Of a stretch of 64,000 nt of DNA, positions 1 to 7,917 are shown piece by piece. This DNA comes from Ekhidna sp051379705. Lineage in GTDB: Bacteria > Bacteroidota > Bacteroidia > Cytophagales > Cyclobacteriaceae. The notes under the pieces were generated by a model that saw only the letters and a program-made list of their open reading frames with translations, was not told the DNA's origin and did not search any database. Where the stretch lies: positions 2,046,001 through 2,110,000 of the forward strand of contig NZ_CP179868.1 in NCBI RefSeq assembly GCF_051379705.1, written 5' to 3'. Numbering within the stretch: position 1 is the first letter of the stretch; each line of letters begins with the position of its first letter. Position numbers and translations under genes: made by a program.

Positions 1-1661
1 AAGTTCCCCGTTAAATCTGTGGTTACTGCCGAGAAAATATCCACTAATACCAGACCTCCGCCTGAAGGGGTTATATCCGCCGTGAATTCAATATCATCTG
101 CAGTATTTAAGTTACTCGGCGTCCCGTTATTAACTGTGATATCAGAAAGATCAAACCCTACAACTTCCTCAGTGAAGGTGATCGTAATTGGAATCGGGTT
201 AGCGGCTGTAGGATCTGTTTCAGTAGATGAAATAGAAACATCTGGATTTGTAATATCCAATGGACCTGCGGGAGATAAACCGTGTATAGCTGCAATCCAA
301 TCCGTGGCTGCATCCATACTAGTAAGGACTCCTGGGCTTCCTCCTTTTAAATCACTTACCGTACTTGTATTTGGTCCATCCGAAAAGTCAAAGTACGCAA
401 AAAGTCCGGGCATTAGCGCATTCACTTCCTGGTCTTTGAATGCATTGATCTGTGACTCGGTTCGAGCAAAATTCCAAACCCTAACCTCATCAATTTGGCC
501 TTGCATAAACTCTCCACCAGGAGCACCTGTATTTCCTCCGATGGTTACATTACCACCATCACCTGAAAGCACGCCTCCTGAATAACTGGCAATGCCGTCT
601 TGAACGCCATTGATGAAAACCTTAATGTCTGTTCCATCCCAGGTACCTGCTATGTGTGTCCAAGTATTAATCGGAACATCTGTAACCCCTTGGGCATTTG
701 TAAATCCAGCTATATCTGAGTCCACAAAAAAGGCTACTTTATTATTGTCGATTCTTAACAGGAATTGGAGTAACGAAGTATAGTTACCAATCACCGTATG
801 AAAAGGCTTATCTGCCGTTCGATAGACCCAGGCTTCAACAGTAAGAGACGGAAGCCCAGCTAAGTTATCTCTAAGGTTCGTTCCAAAGTCAACATATTGA
901 TCCGTAGCATCAAAATCGAGCCCATAGTTATTTTCCTGAATAGGCGCTCCAGCAACGTAGTTAATACTACCTGCCACTAATGAACCATCTTGAAAAAGGT
1001 TGACAAAGGCATCATCATCAAGGTTATTTTCAAAACGAAGGTAAACGTCCAGCCCTGCTTCATTTCCTATTAATTCTTGATTGTAATCCCCAGCAATTGC
1101 CGCTCCATCTCTGGCTATGTTCCAAATTCTAACCTCGTCGTAGTAAATGGGATCACCTTCTATTGTTCCGTCAGCTCTATTCCCAATTCTAATTTGACCA
1201 TCGTTGGTAGCTGTTCCTACGTTATAGTTGGAAGTAGTCACAGCAGTAGATACTCCATCTATAAATAATTGTCCTTCAGTACCTACTGAAGAAGGGTCAT
1301 AAACAATTGCAACGTGATGCCAGGTATCCGCTACAATTGTACCCGCCCCTGACAAGCCTTCGATCGAACTTACATCATCACCTATCCAGAAAGATATTTG
1401 TCCTGTAGGAGTAACATAGGCATCTAATGGACGGGCTGTGTTGCTATTGGTTTGATTGACAAGTGAAGTAATCTGAGTAATAGCCGTTGGAATATAAATC
1501 CATTGCTCCACGGTAAAACCACCCGTATTTAAACCGTAGGTGACATTTACTTCATTACCGGCACCTGACATGTCAAGGGCTTGATTTTGGGCATTTGCTG
1601 AAAAAGCAAGAAATAGAATTAGAGCAACTAAGGCAGTCTTTCTAAAGGTACTCGGTAGCAT
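1..1661 (-). CDS. Secreted LamG-domain protein with Ig-like domain (3' end outside window)
   Basis: Reading leftward from the ATG at 1661, the frame is open to base 1, so at least 553 residues are present and the C-terminus is missing. A signal peptide (hydrophobic core LVALILFLAFSA, then NAQ) is followed by two LamG/concanavalin A-like jelly-roll domains, roughly residues 25-215 and 220-400. Each ends in the typical 'IDEVRVWNxAR' or 'YDEVRIWNIAR' strand. After about residue 440 a bacterial Ig-like domain (Big_12-like, with 'ITFTEEVVGFDLSDITV') begins and runs off the edge. Such proteins are usually exported to the cell surface and bind glycans or serve as adhesins. A C-terminal type IX secretion signal would be expected in this phylum but cannot be seen. 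Substrate is unknown. Confidence 0.88.
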   Translation of the reverse strand, partial: MLPSTFRKTALVALILFLAFSANAQNQALDMSGAGNEVNVTYGLNTGGFTVEQWIYIPTAITQITSLVNQTNSNTARPLDAYVTPTGQISFWIGDDVSSIEGLSGAGTIVADTWHHVAIVYDPSSVGTEGQLFIDGVSTAVTTSNYNVGTATNDGQIRIGNRADGTIEGDPIYYDEVRIWNIARDGAAIAGDYNQELIGNEAGLDVYLRFENNLDDDAFVNLFQDGSLVAGSINYVAGAPIQENNYGLDFDATDQYVDFGTNLRDNLAGLPSLTVEAWVYRTADKPFHTVIGNYTSLLQFLLRIDNNKVAFFVDSDIAGFTNAQGVTDVPINTWTHIAGTWDGTDIKVFINGVQDGIASYSGGVLSGDGGNVTIGGNTGAPGGEFMQGQIDEVRVWNFARTESQINAFKDQEVNALMPGLFAYFDFSDGPNTSTVSDLKGGSPGVLTSMDAATDWIAAIHGLSPAGPLDITNPDVSISSTETDPTAANPIPITITFTEEVVGFDLSDITVNNGTPSNLNTADDIEFTADITPSGGGLVLVDIFSAVTTDLTGN

Positions 1662-1868
1662 GTTGTTGACTTTAGGTGGTAGTATAAAATCTGGCGGACA
1701 ATTTAGTCTGTTTAAAAATGGCATAAAATACCCAAAATGAGGTATTTAAACATTTTTCCTAATACTAAAATAAAGCGTCTTGCCCCATTTATATTTTAAC
1801 AAATTGTTATTTCGATTAACTATTATCACCGCTCCATGAATGACATCCATTTAGGTATTGAGATGCAT

Positions 1869-1876
1869 TATCTTTA
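1869..1876 (+). promoter_or_regulatory. Possible -7 box upstream of the CHAT gene
   Basis: TATCTTTA matches seven of eight positions of the Bacteroidota TAnnTTTG box and lies 71 bases upstream of the ATG at 1947. The same octamer occurs 21 bases upstream of 21157 and 8 bases upstream of 30980. The remainder of 1662-1946 is AT-rich divergent intergenic DNA between the LamG and CHAT genes and shows no other clear element. Confidence 0.3.
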
Positions 1877-1946
1877 ACTTCTGAAAGGTGAGCCCATTTT
1901 CGAAAGTCCAAAAGGCTTGCTTTCTTAGTACTAAAATCACTACCAC

Positions 1947-4900
1947 ATGAAATTTCTTCAAACAGCTTTACTCTTAGCAATTTGTACTTCTGGTTTCTCT
2001 CAATACACTTTTGAGACCAAAAAAGCAGAGAAACTTTACTACAAACTGGACGATGCCTACCTGGACTATGATTACAATACCATTCTTGATGAAGAGGATA
2101 ATATTAAGTCCTACTTTTTGACAAAAGGGGACACGGTGGCAGCAAACATGTATTCTTTTTTGGCAGAAGCTTATGATTATGAGTTGTCAGATTATCAAAC
2201 GGCTCTGGATTTCTACAATCTGGAATTACAGCTGAGGCTGAAAATTGAACCTGACGCTGAAAATAAAGACCTATTGTACAACATGGCTACTCTGCAGACA
2301 GAGCTCGGTTATTACGGAGATGCCGAACAATTTCTCACGTCCATACGTAAGTCGGATGCCAAAAACTACGGCAAGGAAAGTGCCGAATACTTCGATTCCT
2401 CAAAAGCACTTATCGAGCTCTACCTTCAAACCGAACAGGTAGGAAAAGGACTTGAAGTGACCCGCGACATTCAAAAAGTAGTTGCAAAAAATACAGTAGA
2501 TGAAGGTGTGACTTATAAGTGGACCGGGGATATCTATGCCATCGAAGGCTCTTTTAAGAAAGCTGAGAAAAATCTAACAAAAGGTGTTAGAATATTTGAG
2601 GAAAATGGTCTGGAAGCCACTTTCGAATATGCATCAACTTTAAACAGTCTGGGTATTCTCTATTTTGAAAAAGGACTGCTTCCTGAAGCTGAAGCCTTGT
2701 TCCAGCAAACGCTGGATATATTACGTAGAATTCAAGGTGAGAATGAAGATGTAATCGCAGGAACTGAGAGCAACCTGGCCCTCGTATATTTTAATTTAGG
2801 TGATTATAAGAAAGCTGCTGAATTGCAAAAAAATACCCTTGAGCAAGACAAGGAATATTACGGTGAGGACTCTTTCACCTATGGGCTTAGTTTGTTGAAC
2901 CTTGGCCTTACTTTTCTTTACGATGGAGAATATGCCGAATCAGAAAAGTTGCATAATCAAGCACTCGAAGTTTTCGCTGCGAGTGCCGGAGAAGAAAGTA
3001 TTGATTATGGTCGTGTACAGAATAACCTGACCTTGCTTAACACCAAAAGAGGGTCCATTGAGCAAGCAATAGATTACGGTCAAAAGTCGATAAAAACGTA
3101 CGAAAATTCACTCGGAGAAGATCATCCCGAAACAGCTTTTCCATATTTCAACCTTGCCAATGCCTATCTGGGATATGAGCAGATTGACAAAGCCTTACCT
3201 CTTGCCCAAAGAGCTTATGCTATTCGAAAGAAATCACTCGGTGAAAAACATCCTTATTTCGCTCGAAGCACCAATCAGCTTGCAATCATCAATTGGAAGC
3301 AAGGAAACACCAAAGAGGCCATGGGTTACTACAAGGAAACCTTTGACAACTATTTCAATCAGATCAATACTTTTTTCCCAGTTTTGACAGAGGAAGAAAA
3401 GGCCACTTTCTACTACACCAAACTCAAGCCGGGCTTTGAGCAATACATCTCTTTTATAGAGGAAACTTCAAGTGAGGACAAAGAGATGATTGGTGAAATC
3501 TACAACTATCAGTTGGCACTGAAAGGTCTCATTATGTATGCTACATCCAAAGTACGAGAGAGCATTCTCTCCAGTGGAGATGAAGTGCTGATAGAGAAAT
3601 ATGAAAACTGGGTTAGCCAAAAAGAACAATTAGCTAAACTTTTCAGCGTAACCGACATTTCTCTTGATAAGCGCAACAAGAAGATTGATTCATTGACTGA
3701 AATATCAAATGCACTGGAAGAAGAGTTAAGCAAAGAATCTAAAGTCTTTGGGAAAAACTTTGCCAACAGAAAACTTACCTGGCAAGATGTACAAGCTAAG
3801 CTTAAGCCAGGAGAAGCCGCAATTGAGGTTGTGAGATATCGTGATTTTTCCACCGACTCTTTAGGAGTTTTCACCGATGAAGTACACTATGCCGCTTTAA
3901 TCGTAAAAGCCGATACAGAAGATTATCCCGAAATGGTGATCATGCGAAATGGCGCGCAAATGGAAAACAAATATCTGGCAAACTATCGAAATGCTATCAA
4001 GTATAAAATAGCTGAAAATTATAGTTACAGACTTTTTTGGAGGCCCATTGCCAATCGACTTGGTGATATAAAAAAGATCTACTTCTCACCTGATGGTGTT
4101 TACAATCAGGTGAGTATCTATACCTTGAGAAACCCGCAAACCAAGGAGTACCTCATCAATGAAATCGATCTTTCGATCATGACCAATACAAAGGATTTGG
4201 TGACAGAAACAGAGGCAAACAATGGAACCGGAAGCGTCTTTTTTGGATATCCAAACTACAACATGGGTTCAGATGAATCTGTAAAAGAAAAGAAAGAAAG
4301 TGGCGGAAGAGGCATGCGAAGCGGAGGCACTGGTGCGTTAGAAAGAGGCGCCACAATACCTAGAGGTATTCGAGGAAATCTTGTTCGCTATATGCGATCA
4401 TTTAATGGCCTAGGCATGCTTCCAGGCACCAAAAAGGAAGTTCAACTGATTGATAGCTTGTACGCTAGCAAATCAATAAAAGCCGAGGTATATCTGCTCG
4501 AGGAAGCGGTTGAAAACAAAATCAAGGAGATAAAAAACCCAAGTACCTTGCATATAGCAACACACGGTTTTTTCCTGGAATTGGATCCGGATGATGCCAC
4601 CACTGACAAGTACGTTGAAAATCCATTGCTGAGATCTGGCCTTGTGCTTGCCGGTGCTAATAGCTTCATTCGAACAGGTGAACTAGATGAGCGTCAGGGA
4701 ACGGATGATGGAATTCTTACCGCATTTGAAGCTATGAACCTAAACCTGGACGAAACCGATATTGTGGTTCTATCTGCATGTGAAACCGGATTAGGTGAAA
4801 TAAAAAATGGAGAGGGAGTTTATGGATTGCAGCGAGCATTCCAGATTGCAGGAGCAGACGCCATTATTATGTCTATCTGGACAGTAGACGATGCGGCAAC

Positions 4901-5042
4901 TCAAGAGTTGATGACGAACTTTTATGAAGAATGGTTGACCCATGGAGACAAGCGCCGAGCATTCAATACTGCTCAAAAACGTCTCAAAGAAAAGTATGAT
5001 CGTCCCTATTACTGGGGAGCGTTCATCATGGTAGGAGAATAA
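1947..5042 (+). CDS. Secreted TPR-repeat CHAT-domain protein
   Basis: 1031 residues. A signal peptide ends near FSQ (residue 19). Tetratricopeptide repeats fill roughly residues 60-480; several are of the kinesin-light-chain type (LxxxxxxLGxxHPxxA). A helical linker and a Gly/Arg-rich loop (about 775-800) lead to a C-terminal CHAT domain (caspase-like peptidase fold, about 720-1031). The likely catalytic dyad is His873 in ATHGF and Cys945 in LSACETG; the 'GAIMSIW'-like strand and the final 'YYWGAFIMVG' also fit CHAT. CHAT proteases are known in defence and cell-death systems (for example Craspase), but exported TPR-CHAT proteins are common in this phylum and mostly uncharacterised. The gene is monocistronic, divergent from the LamG gene, and ends at a terminator. 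Substrate unknown. Confidence 0.92.
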   Translation: MKFLQTALLLAICTSGFSQYTFETKKAEKLYYKLDDAYLDYDYNTILDEEDNIKSYFLTKGDTVAANMYSFLAEAYDYELSDYQTALDFYNLELQLRLKIEPDAENKDLLYNMATLQTELGYYGDAEQFLTSIRKSDAKNYGKESAEYFDSSKALIELYLQTEQVGKGLEVTRDIQKVVAKNTVDEGVTYKWTGDIYAIEGSFKKAEKNLTKGVRIFEENGLEATFEYASTLNSLGILYFEKGLLPEAEALFQQTLDILRRIQGENEDVIAGTESNLALVYFNLGDYKKAAELQKNTLEQDKEYYGEDSFTYGLSLLNLGLTFLYDGEYAESEKLHNQALEVFAASAGEESIDYGRVQNNLTLLNTKRGSIEQAIDYGQKSIKTYENSLGEDHPETAFPYFNLANAYLGYEQIDKALPLAQRAYAIRKKSLGEKHPYFARSTNQLAIINWKQGNTKEAMGYYKETFDNYFNQINTFFPVLTEEEKATFYYTKLKPGFEQYISFIEETSSEDKEMIGEIYNYQLALKGLIMYATSKVRESILSSGDEVLIEKYENWVSQKEQLAKLFSVTDISLDKRNKKIDSLTEISNALEEELSKESKVFGKNFANRKLTWQDVQAKLKPGEAAIEVVRYRDFSTDSLGVFTDEVHYAALIVKADTEDYPEMVIMRNGAQMENKYLANYRNAIKYKIAENYSYRLFWRPIANRLGDIKKIYFSPDGVYNQVSIYTLRNPQTKEYLINEIDLSIMTNTKDLVTETEANNGTGSVFFGYPNYNMGSDESVKEKKESGGRGMRSGGTGALERGATIPRGIRGNLVRYMRSFNGLGMLPGTKKEVQLIDSLYASKSIKAEVYLLEEAVENKIKEIKNPSTLHIATHGFFLELDPDDATTDKYVENPLLRSGLVLAGANSFIRTGELDERQGTDDGILTAFEAMNLNLDETDIVVLSACETGLGEIKNGEGVYGLQRAFQIAGADAIIMSIWTVDDAATQELMTNFYEEWLTHGDKRRAFNTAQKRLKEKYDRPYYWGAFIMVGE

Positions 5043-5064
5043 CTTGCCAGCTAAAAAACAAATT

Positions 5065-5090
5065 AAAGGGAAGGCTAACGCTTTCCCTTT
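5065..5090. terminator. Bidirectional rho-independent terminator
   Basis: AAAGGGAAGGC and GCTTTCCCTTT form an 11-bp stem with one G-T pair around a TAAC loop. A T-rich tract follows on the plus strand and an A-rich tract precedes it, so it can serve both converging genes. It overlaps the last bases of the minus-strand gene. Confidence 0.75.
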
Positions 5091-6115
5091 TTCTTTTCCC
5101 ATTTCTGAAGGTCGAGAACCAAAATGCCTCTTCCCTTACCTGCAGGATCTTCTACATGCGCATACTGAAAAGCCATGTACCTGCCATCGTCGCTTATCAC
5201 ACCGTTTGAGGCTTTATATTCTGGGTTGTCGTTAAAAAATGTGATACGCTCCACATCGCCAGACTCATCCAATTTCATTTTATAAAGATCCAGCGTAAGA
5301 AATTCTTTCATCCCTTTGTATTTGGGTCTATGACGGTTGCTTTCAATCAAAATACTTAATCCATCCGGAAACGTTCCTTCTGCTTCATCATATGTTTTTT
5401 CACTTTTGGAATAGTCAATGAAAGTCTTCTTTTCAATATCATAGCCTAGTACTTCGGCTTGAAAGCCGAAGGTGCCTCCAAATGCATAGAATATCAGTTC
5501 GTTCTCCTTAAATGGTCGGAAATTCTGTGTTTCCAAATCCCATCCTTTGGCTGGAGTAGGAAGGTCTGACGATTGAAAAAGTGGCTTCCAGTTTTTGAGT
5601 TTAGGTTTTCCGTTATCATACTCAATCTCTCCAGCGTATATGGTCGAGCCAAGTGCCCAGGCAATATCCATCTTAGTACGAGACACAGCAGGCCCTTCTT
5701 TGCAATGCACCCCGAGTGCTGTTGGAGGTGTCTTCAAATCCTTTTTAAGTACCCAAAGCTCGGTATTTCGTGCATCACGACTTTTCCATGGATCATTGGA
5801 ATCAAAGTTTTTCGCACCAGAAAGAAGAATATCTCCATTGGACAAATAAAGCGCACGAACAAAACCTTCATGAAAGAAATGATGTGTCATCGGACGTATT
5901 TCCCCGGTTGCGATTTTTACTTCAAAAACATCACCAAAGGTCTTTTCGATGAAAAGAATGCGTTCTCCATCGTGGGACCAATCAGCACGCTGACCGAAGT
6001 ACGTGACCTGACTGATGTAGTCCGGCAAATTATCTATGGGGTTTTGGTCGTTTTGAGCGACTAGTGGGTGAATAAAAGCAACTAATGTTACTAAAATCAA
6101 GTATAAATGCTTCAT
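5075..6115 (-). CDS. Secreted PD40/TolB-like beta-propeller protein
   Basis: 346 residues with a signal peptide (LVTLVAFIHPLVAQ). The mature part has WD40-like PD40 repeats: 'ADWSHDGERILFIE', 'DGRYMAFQ' and similar strand motifs spread over residues 40-340, indicating a propeller. It resembles Bacteroidota proteins that replay TolB-type propellers as exported binding or scaffold modules. No catalytic residues are evident. The gene converges on the CHAT gene and shares its terminator; the start is supported by a TAnnTTTG box 21 bases upstream. Exact function cannot be read from sequence. Confidence 0.8.
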   Translation of the reverse strand: MKHLYLILVTLVAFIHPLVAQNDQNPIDNLPDYISQVTYFGQRADWSHDGERILFIEKTFGDVFEVKIATGEIRPMTHHFFHEGFVRALYLSNGDILLSGAKNFDSNDPWKSRDARNTELWVLKKDLKTPPTALGVHCKEGPAVSRTKMDIAWALGSTIYAGEIEYDNGKPKLKNWKPLFQSSDLPTPAKGWDLETQNFRPFKENELIFYAFGGTFGFQAEVLGYDIEKKTFIDYSKSEKTYDEAEGTFPDGLSILIESNRHRPKYKGMKEFLTLDLYKMKLDESGDVERITFFNDNPEYKASNGVISDDGRYMAFQYAHVEDPAGKGRGILVLDLQKWEKKKGKR

Positions 6116-6135
6116 ATAATTAGGGTGATTTGACT

Positions 6136-6143
6136 CAAAGATA
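6136..6143 (-). promoter_or_regulatory. Bacteroidota-type -7 box TATCTTTG
   Basis: On the minus strand this octamer fits TAnnTTTG exactly and lies 21 bases upstream of the propeller gene start at 6115. It sits in the 30-base gap between divergent genes. No clear -33 TTG element is visible. Confidence 0.45.
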
Positions 6144-6145
6144 AA

Positions 6146-6595
6146 ATGAAACTACTCTCCGCATTAATTCTACTGATAATAGCATTCGGATGTTCCGTAA
6201 AAAAAGAAGCATCATCACCTGATTTGCGTAAAACTATCGAAGCTTTTAATCACGCTTTTGTTGCAGGTGATACCATAAAGTTGGCTGAGCTTATCACCGC
6301 TGATTATGTTCATACAAACAGCTCCTGGAAATCATTTGGGAAAGAAAAATGGCTGTCCTATATGGTATCAAGAAGGAAAAAAATAGATTCAGGAATTCTG
6401 GAAGTTCATACCTATGAAATGGATGAATATGCCGTTGAGCAATATGAAAATACGGCAATTGTAACCGCCAGAATAACCAGCACAGGAACTGAAAACGGAA
6501 TTGAATTCAACAAACAATTCCGTGTGACCAACCTGTGGATATATGATGGAAGCCACTGGCTAAGAGCAGGCTTCCATGATACACTTATTGAGTAG
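6146..6595 (+). CDS. DUF4440/SnoaL-like (NTF2-fold) lipoprotein
   Basis: 149 residues. The N-terminus is a lipoprotein signal with Cys16 in the box AFGC. The rest matches the NTF2-like DUF4440 layout: an N-terminal helix (TIEAFNHAFVAGD), 'LAELITADYVHTNSSW', then strands ending in 'FRVTNLWIYDGSHWLRAGF'. DUF4440 proteins have a small cone-shaped pocket and mostly unknown roles; some act on small ligands. The gene is divergent from the propeller gene and converges on the next one with a 9-base gap. Family assignment is good, function is not known. Confidence 0.8.
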   Translation: MKLLSALILLIIAFGCSVKKEASSPDLRKTIEAFNHAFVAGDTIKLAELITADYVHTNSSWKSFGKEKWLSYMVSRRKKIDSGILEVHTYEMDEYAVEQYENTAIVTARITSTGTENGIEFNKQFRVTNLWIYDGSHWLRAGFHDTLIE

Positions 6596-6604
6596 AGTTT
6601 AGCT

Positions 6605-7399
6605 CTATTCGACAGCTGCGTTATTCAGCGGTGCGATAAAGGCTCCTTCAGGTTTTTCAAATAAGCTCTCATCCGGTGCTTCTGTTGATAATTGAATGTT
6701 TTCAAAAACCGTAGCATCGTCTCTGGCTTCTCCCACTGCTTCTCCATCATAATTATACCATTGAATAGAAGTGGGAAGCAACAAGCCATTGAAAGTATCC
6801 CAATTTTCATATCTGATGAGCTTGTAATTGTCAGTAGCCTCACCGGTTCGGAAGGTCACCGTGTACATCAACCACTCCATTTTGTATGTCTCCTGATCAT
6901 ACCAAATGATGTAATTATCGTCTGGAGCGTCACCTACACCTACGCCGTAAGAAACTTTTATTCCGTTGTAAGTCTTCCCGTTCAGCTCGCGTGCCTCCAC
7001 ATCCTCATAGTATGCTCCCGGGTCGCCTACCACAAACGGCATTGCATAGAAATAGAAATATAGATTATGGTAAAAACGAGTTCTTTCAGTATCCACAGAG
7101 TCTGGAGTTACCCACACGTCTGTCCCATCAAAACCTATCGTTTGTTTCGGAGACTCAAGTCTGATTTTTCTGTTCTGAAGATTGGTGATTGTTGATTCAT
7201 CTTCTTTCATATATGAGAGTGACTTCATTGCTGACCATGGCTCATAGCCACCATGTGCATCGAAAACTTTGGTAAGTGACTCTGAATGATGATCAGGTTT
7301 TTGATAGGCTGGAGCTTCTTGCTCGGTTGCTTCCTTTTGTGTTGCTGGTTGGCAGGCAACCATGAAAGCTAATGTTGCCAGATAGATTAAGTTCTTCAT
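6605..7399 (-). CDS. DUF6503-like lipoprotein
   Basis: 264 residues. The lipoprotein signal has Cys16 in MVAC, followed by a flexible Gln/Glu/Ala-rich linker. The body begins 'VFDAHGGYEPWSAMKSLSY' and contains many Tyr/Trp-rich strands, as in the DUF6503 family that is common in Bacteroidota and related in shape to outer-membrane lipoprotein carriers such as LolA. It is probably an outer-membrane or periplasmic lipid-anchored protein; ligand unknown. It converges on the DUF4440 gene and has its own TAnnTTTG promoter box at 7419-7426. The DUF6503 name is from pattern memory, not a search. Confidence 0.72.
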   Translation of the reverse strand: MKNLIYLATLAFMVACQPATQKEATEQEAPAYQKPDHHSESLTKVFDAHGGYEPWSAMKSLSYMKEDESTITNLQNRKIRLESPKQTIGFDGTDVWVTPDSVDTERTRFYHNLYFYFYAMPFVVGDPGAYYEDVEARELNGKTYNGIKVSYGVGVGDAPDDNYIIWYDQETYKMEWLMYTVTFRTGEATDNYKLIRYENWDTFNGLLLPTSIQWYNYDGEAVGEARDDATVFENIQLSTEAPDESLFEKPEGAFIAPLNNAAVE

Positions 7400-7418
7400 T
7401 TTACATTTTTATTTGCTA

Positions 7419-7426
7419 CAAAAATA
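7419..7426 (-). promoter_or_regulatory. Bacteroidota-type -7 box TATTTTTG
   Basis: Exact TAnnTTTG match on the minus strand, 20 bases upstream of the lipoprotein start at 7399. Confidence 0.4.
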
Positions 7427-7523
7427 TGTGTTTTAGTATCGCATGAGCACATTTTTTAGCAATTCCCAACCAAAGGTAACGCTCCTTACATTTAAAAAAA
7501 TTGAAGTGGAATGAAACATTAAA

Positions 7524-7567
7524 ACTACAATTAAGGTATAAGGTGTTTATTATTACTACATTTGAGG
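7524..7567 (+). promoter_or_regulatory. Candidate PadR operator: two direct ACTACA repeats, with -7 box
   Basis: ACTACAATTAAGG (7524-7536) and ACTACATTTGAGG (7555-7567) agree at 11 of 13 positions and are 31 bases apart, about three helical turns. The second copy contains TACATTTG (7557-7564), an exact TAnnTTTG promoter box, 18 bases upstream of the PadR ATG. A PadR repressor bound here would cover its own promoter. The same ACTACA core is repeated before the PadR gene at 18000. Regulatory role is inferred. Confidence 0.45.
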
Positions 7568-7581
7568 TAAATATCAATAAA

Positions 7582-7914
7582 ATGGGAAAACATCAACTAG
7601 GAGAATTCGAAGAAGTAGTGATGCTGACAGTTGCCATCCTCACCGATGACGCTTATGGTTTCGCTATCATCGAGGAGATGGAGCAGCGCCTCAACCGGAA
7701 GGTGAGTATCGGCGCATTGCAAACCGTTCTTCGCAGACTGGAGAAAAAAGGCTATCTCTCTTCTGAAATGGGTGAGGCAACTAAAGTGCGTGGTGGCAAG
7801 CGTAAGCGCTTCTTCCACCTGACCTCTACAGGTAAAAATATATTGCAGGAAACAAAGGAGCAGCGACTAGGACTATGGAATGCTGTGCCTGAATTCGTGT
7901 TGAAATTCAGCTAA
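7582..7914 (+). CDS. PadR-family transcriptional regulator (cassette 1)
   Basis: 110 residues. A winged-helix PadR domain fills the protein: 'LGEFEEVVMLTVAIL' (helix 1), 'DDAYGFAI', recognition helix 'VSIGALQTVLRRLEKKGYL', wing 'GGKRKRFFHLT', and a C-terminal dimerisation helix. PadR proteins are usually repressors that dimerise and often control adjacent transporters. The ATG at 7582 was chosen because the three other PadRs here all start 4-6 residues before LGE(F/L)EE; the upstream TTG at 7501 would add 27 residues across the promoter. It is followed after 3 bases by a permease gene and is probably its regulator. Confidence 0.92.
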   Translation: MGKHQLGEFEEVVMLTVAILTDDAYGFAIIEEMEQRLNRKVSIGALQTVLRRLEKKGYLSSEMGEATKVRGGKRKRFFHLTSTGKNILQETKEQRLGLWNAVPEFVLKFS

Positions 7915-7917
7915 TTA

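Noticed and set aside
19..585. Plus-strand open frame of 188 codons
   Set aside because: It is antisense to the LamG/Ig protein, whose minus-strand frame has clear domains and a signal peptide.
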